Assembly: GCF_039912695.1 (NCBI RefSeq)
Contig: NZ_JBDSPJ010000014.1
Span: 124,001 to 188,000 of the forward strand
Direction of reading: 5' to 3'
Origin: Pseudolysinimonas_A sp039912695
GTDB lineage: Bacteria > Actinomycetota > Actinomycetes > Actinomycetales > Microbacteriaceae
DNA length: 64,000 bases
Under the pieces are notes generated by a model. It saw nothing but the letters and a program-made list of their open reading frames with translations, was not told the DNA's origin and ran no database searches. Below, in pieces: positions 57,619 to 64,000 of this stretch (position 1 is its first letter; each line of letters begins with the position of its first letter). The position numbers and the translations under genes were made by a program.

Positions 57619-58167
57619 TCAGCACGAGCCCCACATCCCGAGGTTGGAGCGCTGGGCGGCGTTCTCGGCATCCTTCAGCACGTCGAAGTAGGCGTCGTTG
57701 GGGGCAACCTTGATCGCCACGGCGAACCCCTCTTGCACGAGCGAGAGGTTGATAAAAGTGCCGTCCTCGGTCCACAGGTAAAAGAGGGAACGGTCGTAGC
57801 GATCCGTGAGTCCGGCGTCGTGGCTCACCAATAGGGTGGCGCCGACCGGCGCGAGGCGTTCCAGCTCGGAGGTCGCTTCGTGGCCGTAGCACTCCAGCTG
57901 CGGGTAGATCTCGGGAGTGTCGATGCCGATCAGACGTACCGTGACCGGCGCGGCGGAGTAGACGACGACCCCGTCGGGGGAGTCGGTCTGCAGGTTAAGG
58001 GTGTCGCCGTCGTGGACGCTGACGACCTGCATTTCGAACGCATCGGCGGGGACACCGACCGGGAGCGGCGACCCGTGAAGGATGGCGGGGTTCGCCCGCA
58101 GAATCCAGAACGCCGCGAGCACGAGTACCGCGACCAGCAACACGGCGATCAGTCGGCGACGGGGCAT
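57619..58167 (-). CDS. Thermonuclease family protein (SNase-like), membrane-anchored or secreted
   Basis: 182 residues. N-terminal signal or anchor helix (LIAVLLVAVLVLAAFWIL), then an SNase fold: VVSVHDGDTLNL, VRLIGIDTPEIYP (calcium/catalytic D, R, E), DRYDRSLFYLW with the second catalytic arginine, and NLSLVQEGFA. These match the staphylococcal nuclease active site. It would degrade extracellular nucleic acid. It shares the minus-strand run with nei and lhr (22 bp after lhr). Confidence 0.88.
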   Translation of the reverse strand: MPRRRLIAVLLVAVLVLAAFWILRANPAILHGSPLPVGVPADAFEMQVVSVHDGDTLNLQTDSPDGVVVYSAAPVTVRLIGIDTPEIYPQLECYGHEATSELERLAPVGATLLVSHDAGLTDRYDRSLFYLWTEDGTFINLSLVQEGFAVAIKVAPNDAYFDVLKDAENAAQRSNLGMWGSC

Positions 58168-58189
58168 GCTCCTACCCTCTCAGTTCTGT

Positions 58190-61100
58190 TCAGCCGCGGA
58201 GCCGTAGGCCCTGCGGGGTGGCCGCGAATCCCGCCGCGATCAGGGCAGCGCCCAGCGGCGTGTTCATGGCGAACTCGCCGTCGATCTTCTCGATGCGCAC
58301 CTTTCCTCCCGTGCGGCGGATGGCTTCGGTGAGGGATGTCGCGGCGGCTCGAAGCTTCGGCTCGTCGCTCGTGAAAGTCAGGACTGTCTTTCCGCCGCGC
58401 TCCACGTAGATGCCGAGGGCGCCATCCACGAGTACGACGAGGGAGCCGGCTTTTCTGCCCGGCCGATGACCTTCGGCACCAGGCCAACCCAAAGCTGCGC
58501 CGTAGGGATTCGCCGGGTCGGTCGCCGTCATCGTCACGGCGACCGGGGTGACGCCCTCTTCGGGTTCGGCGGCGAAGGTGCGCAGCCGGTCGACGGTGGC
58601 AGGGGTCGCGAACTGGGCTGCGCCGAGCCCGTCGATGAAGTACCCCCGGCGCGTGCGACCGGTCTCTTCGAGTGACGACAGCACTTTGTAGGCGAGCGAG
58701 AACCCGCCGACGACGCCCTCGGACATCACAGCCCCTCGGGTCACGACGCCGTGCCGTTCGAGCAGCTGTTCGGCGAGGGCCGAGGCGCGCACCGTGGGGT
58801 TTGCTTCGGGCGCGGGGAGGAGAGACCACCTTCCGGCGACAGTGGGCGGCGCAGTTTGCGCGAGGGAGTTCGCGACTCTGGCCCGCATCCGATGGGCTCG
58901 ATTACGGGGAGTGGCTCGGGCTCTCGTTGTGGTGGCACCGAGGCGGGCGCGCAGTGGGGCGAGGGTGTCGTTGCCGACGAGTCCGGCCCAGACCAGATCC
59001 CAGAGGGCGCGAGCCAGCGCGGTGTCATCGACCGGATCGGTGAGGCTCACCGCGGTCGAGAGTTGGCGGAAGAAGAAAGCACCGCCCCCCGCGAGGGCGT
59101 CGATGATGCGGCCGTGCACATCCCCTTGGTCGGTGAGGTTCGGTTCGCCGAGGGTGAGGGGTGCGGCATCCGCGAGATGGAGGGCGACCCACCCGTCGCC
59201 GCCGGGCAGCTCGCCGCGACCCGACCACAGCACCTCACCGGAGGTCGTCAACTCGTCGAGCATCGCGGGGGAGTAGTCGCGCACCCGGCTGGGCAGAACC
59301 ATGCTCTCCCAACTGCTCGCGGGCAGCGCGACGCCGGCGAGTTGGTCGATCGCGGTCACCAGTCCGTCGACTCCCCGGAGGTCGCCAAACCGATGCCAGG
59401 TAGGAAGGAACCGTCCGAGCGCCTGCTGCGGCACAGGTTCGACTTCGGAGCGCAGGGCCGCGAGTGAGCGTCGTCGCAGCCGACGCAGGATCTCGGCATC
59501 CACCCATTCGGTGCCGGTCGCGCCGGGACGGAACTCGCCCTCGACGACCCGGCGGTCAGCGGCAAATCGGCGCAGCACGTCGGTGACGACGGCGACGCCG
59601 AGTCCGAGTCGGGATGCCGCATCCTGAGCGCTGAACGGACCGTGGGTGCGCACATAGCGCGACACGAGGTCACCGACCGGATCGTCGACCGGATCGAGGA
59701 ACGCGTTCGGCACCCCGATCGGCAGCGGGACGCCGAGGGCATCCCGAAGCCGGCTCGCATCTTCGACGACCGCCCAGCGTTCATCGCCCGCGATCTGCGC
59801 GCGGATCACTCGGTTCGCGCGCACCAGTTGCTCGAGTGCCGCTTGGACCCAGCCATGCGCACTCGGACCCGAATCGAGGGGGGTCTGATCGCGCATGGCT
59901 GGGTCTAAGCGGAGGGAGAGTTCGTCGGTCGAGAGCGGACCCAGGATGCGGAGGAGGTCGACGATGCCCTCGGCGTCCTTCGCGTGCCTCTCGGGGTCGA
60001 GGCGCTGCAGTTCGAGTTCGGTCTGCTCGATCACCTTCGGGTCGAGCAGTTCGCGCAGCTCCGCGCGACCGAGCAACTCGGCGAGCAGTTGCGGGTCAAG
60101 GGAGAGTGCAGCGGCCCGGCGCTCGGCGAGGGGAGAGTCTCCCTCATACATGAACGCGGCGACGTAGCCGAAGAGCAGGGTGCGGGCGAACGGCGACGGG
60201 GATGTGGTCTCGACCTCGACCAGCCGCACGGCCCGGCTTGAGATCGCAGTGGTCAGCTCGGCGAGGGCGGGGAGGTCGTAGACATCCTGAAGTACCTCGC
60301 GCACGGTCTCGAGGATGATCGGAAACGTCGGGTACTTGCGCGCGACGTCGAGCAACTGGGCGCTGCGCTGACGCTGCTGCCAGAGCGGATTGCGGCGGCC
60401 GGGGTTGTAGCGCGGCAGCAGCAGGGCGCGCGCCGCGGCCTCGCGGAAGCGGGAGGCAAAGAGCGCCGAACCCCCGACCTCGGTCGTCACGATCTGTTCG
60501 AGTTCGTCTTTCTCGAACAGGAACAGGTCGGCACCGGGCGGCTCGGCGTCGGTCTCGGGCAGGCGCACGACGATGCCGTCATCTCCCGCCATCGCGGAGC
60601 CTTCGACGCCCAGGCGTTCGCGGATACGCGCCGAGATCGCGAGTGCCCACGGGGCGTGCACCGGCATCCCGTAGGGGGAATGCAGCACGACCCGCCAGTC
60701 GCCGAGTTCGTCACGGAAGCGCTCGACCAGCAGTGTGGTGTCGGTCGGGACGGCGCCGGTCGCGGCCTTCTGCTCCTCCACGAAGCGGATCAGGTTCCTC
60801 ACCGCCCACTCGTCGAGTCCACTGTCGCGCAGCCTCTGCTCGATCCCCTTCGGCTGCGCGGCCAGGTCTTTCGTGAACATCCCGATCGCCTTGCCGAGTT
60901 CTGCGGGGCGGCCGAGGCCGTCACCCTTCCAGAAGGGAACGCGACCGGGCTGCCCGAAGGCCGGGGTCACCAGCACGCGGTCGGAGGTGATCTCTTCGAT
61001 CCGCCAACTCGTGGCACCGAGGGCGATGACATCCCCGACACGGGATTCGTAGACCATCTCTTCGTCGAGCTCGCCGACCCGGCGGGCGCCCTCAGCGGTG

Positions 61101-62791
61101 CCGACGATGAAGACGCCGAACATCCCGCGGTCGGGGATCGTGCCGCCGCTCGTGACAGCCAGCCGCTGCGCTCCGGGACGTCCTTCGATCGTGCCGGCCA
61201 CGCGATCCCAGACGATGCGCGGGCGCAGTTCGGCGAACTCGTCGCTCGGGTAACGTCCCGCGAGCAGGTCGAGCGTCGCCTCGTAGGCGGAGCGGGGGAG
61301 CGTGGCGAACGGCGCCGAACGGCGCACCGTCTCGAACCACCCCTCGACGTCGAGGGTTTCGAGGGCGACCGCAGCGACGGTCTGCTGCGCCAGGATGTCG
61401 AGCGGATTCTGCGGCACCCTGAGTGCCTCGATCAGCCCGGTGCGCATCCGCTCGCTCACGACGGTCGTGCCGAGCAGGTCGGCGCGATGCTTCGGAAACA
61501 GGATGCCCTTCGAGATCTCGCCGACCTGGTGGCCCGCTCGCCCCACGCGTTGCAGGCCACTCGCGACCGACGGCGGAGTCTCGACCTGGATGACGAGATC
61601 GACGGCTCCCATGTCGATGCCGAGCTCGAGGGAACTAGTGGCGACGACACAACGGAGGCGACCCGACTTGAGCGCGTCTTCGATCTCGGCGCGTTGCTCC
61701 TTACTTACTGAGCCGTGGTGGGCTCGTGCGAGCTGCGGATTTTCGGCGAGCACCTTGGTGGCCACCCCCGTGGTGCCCGACTGCCCGACCATCTGCGCCG
61801 GGAACTTCTCGGGCACGATGCCGGTGAGCATCTCCGCGTAGATGTCATTCATCGCCGCGGTCAGCCGTTCGGCCAGCCGCCGGGAGTTTGTGAACACGAT
61901 CGTCGACCGGTGTTCAAGCACTTGTTCGACGATCGCGCGATCGACGTGCGGCCAGATCGAACCCGCGGATTGCAGCCCAGTCTCTTCGGGTTCGCCGGGT
62001 CCGGTGATCACCGCGTCGGTCGTGCGCACGCCCAACTCGGTCATGTCTTCGACGGGAACGATCACCCGCAGGTCGAAGGTCTTCGCGGCCGGCGGCTGCA
62101 CGATCGTCACCGGGGCGGCGCCGCCGAGGAAACGCGCGACCTCCTCGATCGGCCGGACCGTGGCACTCAGCCCGATGCGTTGCGCGGGCTTCTCGAGGAG
62201 AGCATCCAGCCGCTCCAACGTCACCGCGAGGTGCGCGCCACGCTTGCTCGCCGCCACCGCGTGGATCTCGTCGACGATCACCGTCTCGACCCCGGTCAGC
62301 GTCTCGCGGGCCGCACTCGTCAGCATCAGGTAGAGCGACTCGGGGGTCGTGATCAGGATGTCGGGAGGCTCCCGCAGCAACATGCGACGATCGGCATTCG
62401 TCGTGTCACCGGATCGCACGCCGACCGAGATCGGCGGGACGGCCTGGCCTAGGCCCTGCTCCTTGAACAAGCGCAGCCCTACCTGGGTGATTCCCACAAG
62501 CGGGGCGCGAAGGTTGCGCTCCACGTCGACGCCGAGCGCCTTCAGCGGGGAGATATAGAGAACGCGGGTGCGCTGCTTCGGGGTGTCGATCTTCGAGCTG
62601 GCGGCGAGTTGGTCGAGAGACCAAAGGAATGCCGACAGTGTCTTACCGGAACCCGTGGGGGCGACGACCAGGGCGTGCCGACCCGACGCGATGGCATCCC
62701 AGGCGCCGACCTGCGCGGGAGTCGGCTCAGGGAAGGCGCCGGCGAACCACTCCCGCGTGGCGGGGGTGAAGCGCGAGAGCGCGGGATGCAT
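58190..62791 (-). CDS. lhr: Lhr-type ATP-dependent DNA helicase (full length)
   Basis: 1533 residues from the ATG at 62791 (MHPALSRFTPATREWFAGAF); a longer in-frame reading to 62905 adds residues without homology. Superfamily 2 motifs are complete: Q-motif region PTPAQVGAWDAIASGRHAL, Walker A APTGSGKT, DEIH (IVDEIHAVAA), SAT (GLSATVRP), and QRVGRAGHQ. The long C-terminal part carries the Lhr winged-helix and Lhr-CTD domains. Full-length Lhr acts in DNA repair in actinobacteria. A GTG two codons earlier could also serve as start. The gene is 22 bp before the thermonuclease gene. Confidence 0.95.
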   Translation of the reverse strand: MHPALSRFTPATREWFAGAFPEPTPAQVGAWDAIASGRHALVVAPTGSGKTLSAFLWSLDQLAASSKIDTPKQRTRVLYISPLKALGVDVERNLRAPLVGITQVGLRLFKEQGLGQAVPPISVGVRSGDTTNADRRMLLREPPDILITTPESLYLMLTSAARETLTGVETVIVDEIHAVAASKRGAHLAVTLERLDALLEKPAQRIGLSATVRPIEEVARFLGGAAPVTIVQPPAAKTFDLRVIVPVEDMTELGVRTTDAVITGPGEPEETGLQSAGSIWPHVDRAIVEQVLEHRSTIVFTNSRRLAERLTAAMNDIYAEMLTGIVPEKFPAQMVGQSGTTGVATKVLAENPQLARAHHGSVSKEQRAEIEDALKSGRLRCVVATSSLELGIDMGAVDLVIQVETPPSVASGLQRVGRAGHQVGEISKGILFPKHRADLLGTTVVSERMRTGLIEALRVPQNPLDILAQQTVAAVALETLDVEGWFETVRRSAPFATLPRSAYEATLDLLAGRYPSDEFAELRPRIVWDRVAGTIEGRPGAQRLAVTSGGTIPDRGMFGVFIVGTAEGARRVGELDEEMVYESRVGDVIALGATSWRIEEITSDRVLVTPAFGQPGRVPFWKGDGLGRPAELGKAIGMFTKDLAAQPKGIEQRLRDSGLDEWAVRNLIRFVEEQKAATGAVPTDTTLLVERFRDELGDWRVVLHSPYGMPVHAPWALAISARIRERLGVEGSAMAGDDGIVVRLPETDAEPPGADLFLFEKDELEQIVTTEVGGSALFASRFREAAARALLLPRYNPGRRNPLWQQRQRSAQLLDVARKYPTFPIILETVREVLQDVYDLPALAELTTAISSRAVRLVEVETTSPSPFARTLLFGYVAAFMYEGDSPLAERRAAALSLDPQLLAELLGRAELRELLDPKVIEQTELELQRLDPERHAKDAEGIVDLLRILGPLSTDELSLRLDPAMRDQTPLDSGPSAHGWVQAALEQLVRANRVIRAQIAGDERWAVVEDASRLRDALGVPLPIGVPNAFLDPVDDPVGDLVSRYVRTHGPFSAQDAASRLGLGVAVVTDVLRRFAADRRVVEGEFRPGATGTEWVDAEILRRLRRRSLAALRSEVEPVPQQALGRFLPTWHRFGDLRGVDGLVTAIDQLAGVALPASSWESMVLPSRVRDYSPAMLDELTTSGEVLWSGRGELPGGDGWVALHLADAAPLTLGEPNLTDQGDVHGRIIDALAGGGAFFFRQLSTAVSLTDPVDDTALARALWDLVWAGLVGNDTLAPLRARLGATTTRARATPRNRAHRMRARVANSLAQTAPPTVAGRWSLLPAPEANPTVRASALAEQLLERHGVVTRGAVMSEGVVGGFSLAYKVLSSLEETGRTRRGYFIDGLGAAQFATPATVDRLRTFAAEPEEGVTPVAVTMTATDPANPYGAALGWPGAEGHRPGRKAGSLVVLVDGALGIYVERGGKTVLTFTSDEPKLRAAATSLTEAIRRTGGKVRIEKIDGEFAMNTPLGAALIAAGFAATPQGLRLRG

Positions 62792-62855
62792 CCTCACATC
62801 TTCGCCGTTGCCGCAGACAGCCGCTCGCGCTCGCGCGCCGTCGGCATCCCGTACG

Positions 62856-62920
62856 TAACTCTCGGAATCACCGGGGTTCGTCGACGATACGTGCACGAGT
62901 ACCACTCGGGCCGAGAGTTA
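62856..62920. repeat. Inverted repeat upstream of lhr
   Basis: TAACTCTCGG and CCGAGAGTTA are a perfect 10-bp inverted repeat, 45 bases apart, with GTAC beside each arm. It lies in the 137-bp gap between the hydrolase pseudogene and lhr. It may be an operator pair for lhr or a terminator for the hydrolase unit; the spacing favours operator half-sites. Confidence 0.45.
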
Positions 62921-62928
62921 GGTACGAG

Positions 62929-63555
62929 TCAGCCGAGCTGCTCCCGCAGGAACGCGTTGACGTCGACCAGTTCCTCGTCGGAGATCCCATGACCAAGCCC
63001 CGGGTAGCTGCGCCGCGTGAGAATCGAATGCCCCGGGAGCCATTCCCCCAGGCGCGCGACGTGGACAGGTTCGATCACCAGGTCGGCGGTGCCGTGGCCC
63101 CAAAAAACCGGGTGCGGGTGTTCGGCAAGCACCGCATCCCCGGGATCCGGCGCCGGCGACATGAGCCCCGAGAGCACCAGAACGTACGAAACCAGATCGG
63201 GATGCCGGCGCAGCACCTGCACGGCAATCGATGAGCCTTGCGAGAATCCCAGCAATCCGACCGACGACGCGTCGGCGACTGCCGAGGACAGCCAGGCGGC
63301 GAAATCATCCGCCACCCGGTCGGCCACCTCGACCCCGCCTTCCAGCGGGATCGGGTACCACTGCCAGCCGGCCCCCATCGGATGCCGGTCGGGCGCGCGC
63401 ACCGCCGCGATCACGAACTCGGGCGGGAGATACGGAACAAGGGAGAAGAGGTCTCCCTCATGACTGCCCTACCCGTGCAACAGGACGAGGAGCGGTTTAC
63501 CCGCGCGCTCACCTTCGGGAACGTTCCACAGGACTGCGGCGGGGTCGATAGACAC
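62929..63555 (-). pseudogene. Alpha/beta hydrolase (phospholipase/carboxylesterase type) interrupted by an amber codon
   Basis: Read from the GTG at complement 63553-63555 the frame gives MSIDPAAVLWNVPEGERAGK, PLLVLLHG, then TAG (complement 63469-63471), then GSHEGDLFSLVPYLPPEF and on to the natural stop. The stop falls exactly where families of this type have the oxyanion HGxGS (normally a tyrosine or similar). Downstream, nucleophile GLLGFSQGSS, Asp in GHGTADLVIEP and His in GLGHGISDEE are intact. A single TAC/TAT to TAG change explains it. TAG is an ordinary stop for other genes here (e.g. the kinase at 9806), so global recoding is excluded. A GTG-initiated 161-residue remnant lacks the first strands. 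Confidence 0.75.
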
Positions 63556-63585
63556 CTCACCAACCTACGTGGGTCACAATGGAGC

Positions 63586-64000
63586 ATGAGCTCCGTGGGC
63601 ACCCCCGACCCGAACTCGTCCTGGCTGTCGGACGACGAGCTGGCTGAAGTGCGCCGCCGCATCCCTCTTCTCTATGTCGAGGCGGTTCCGGTGCGCGTCG
63701 ACGGGATGGGTGTGGTCACGAGCGTCGGGCTGCTGCTGCGCGCCAACCCGCAGGGCGAGATCACCCGCACCGTCGTCAGCGGTCGGATCATGTTCGGCGA
63801 GACGATTCGGGATGCGCTGTTCCGTCACCTCGAAAAGGACCTCGGCCCAATCGCGTTCCCGCAGTTGCCGGCCAGCCCCATCCCGTTTCAGGTCGCCGAG
63901 TATTTTCCGATTCCGGGGCTGTCGGCGTTCACCGATGAGCGGCAGCACGCCGTCTCGCTCGCCTACGTGGTCCCTGTCACCGGCACCTGCGAACCCCGGC
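63586..64000 (+). CDS. DUF4916/NUDIX-like protein, N-terminal part (runs off window)
   Basis: 138 codons are present; the gene continues past 64000. Starts SSVGTPDPNSSWLSDDELAE with GGAG upstream of the ATG. The sequence VRRRIPLLYVEAVPVRVDG, GVVTSVGLLLRANPQGEITR, SGRIMFGETIRDALFRHLEK, and FQVAEYFPIPG matches DUF4916 proteins, which resemble NUDIX hydrolases. A classic GX5EX7REUXEEXGU box is not seen. Divergent from the interrupted hydrolase gene, 30 bp between starts. Confidence 0.7.
   Translation, partial: MSSVGTPDPNSSWLSDDELAEVRRRIPLLYVEAVPVRVDGMGVVTSVGLLLRANPQGEITRTVVSGRIMFGETIRDALFRHLEKDLGPIAFPQLPASPIPFQVAEYFPIPGLSAFTDERQHAVSLAYVVPVTGTCEPR

Noticed and set aside
1..64000. CRISPR array, tRNA, rRNA, insertion sequence or prophage
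   Set aside because: Looked for regular short repeats with spacers, cloverleaf-like stems, transposase DDE/integrase motifs and terminal inverted repeats; none convincing was seen. A tRNA missed by eye cannot be fully excluded without a covariance-model scan.

Overview
The window is high-GC, densely packed bacterial DNA. It shows many 4-bp ATGA/GTGA start-stop overlaps, GTG/TTG starts, and small Microbacteriaceae-type proteins (two DUF7882-like paralogs, a small basic membrane-type protein). I read it as a chromosomal segment of an actinobacterium, most likely family Microbacteriaceae; the family assignment is inference from gene content, not from a marker gene. No rRNA, tRNA, CRISPR array, insertion sequence or phage module was recognised.

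Layout. 1-1740 (minus): the 5' end of kynureninase, an overlapping amidohydrolase and a collagen-like anchored protein. 1795-8031: a PadR repressor overlapping an AarF/UbiB-type kinase, an SdpI-like membrane protein, methionine sulfoxide reductases MsrB-MsrA, a RidA-family protein, a fused SGNH-like/GAF protein, and a DJ-1/PfpI protein resembling isonitrile hydratase. 8102-20023: a large catabolic locus on the plus strand. It holds two type-B carboxylesterases, a PfkB sugar kinase, a DeoR regulator, a mannitol-dehydrogenase-family enzyme and a complete family-5 ABC importer that includes a permease-ATPase fusion. Three copies of one direct-repeat operator precede its transcription units. I infer uptake, de-esterification, oxidation and phosphorylation of an acylated sugar or polyol.

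20131-28740: a class V PLP enzyme, a beta-helix surface protein with an LAPTG sortase signal, an ABC-2 exporter with a PLDc_N protein, 2,2-dialkylglycine decarboxylase, a ferritin-like protein followed by a 54-residue small gene, and a small endonuclease/exonuclease/phosphatase-family protein. 28755-34456: pta, ackA and xfp, a phosphoketolase route from sugar phosphates to acetyl-phosphate, acetate and acetyl-CoA. 35129-42909 (minus): a xylose/ChvE-type sugar ABC importer, a GPH-family sugar symporter and a GH38 alpha-mannosidase, with a LacI-type palindrome in front of the importer.

42949-52718: a redox and signalling block. It includes an NmrA-like/HxlR divergent pair, a bacteriophytochrome diguanylate cyclase (PAS-GAF-PHY-GGDEF), a flavoprotein disulfide reductase, an SDR, a flavodoxin-like reductase, an EAL phosphodiesterase and the two DUF7882 paralogs. 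Light-driven synthesis and hydrolysis of c-di-GMP are thus encoded within about 6 kb. 52917-56815: an ECF sigma factor, overlapping a membrane protein with cytoplasmic head and extracellular Ig-like domain (candidate anti-sigma/sensor), followed by an 819-residue anchored extracellular protein. 56825-64000: a Nei-type DNA glycosylase, a thermonuclease, full-length Lhr helicase, an alpha/beta hydrolase gene broken by an in-frame amber codon, and the 5' end of a DUF4916/NUDIX-like gene.

The strongest leads for something undescribed are the DeoR-controlled acyl-polyol locus, the ECF sigma/Ig-sensor/giant surface protein cassette, and the amber-interrupted hydrolase.
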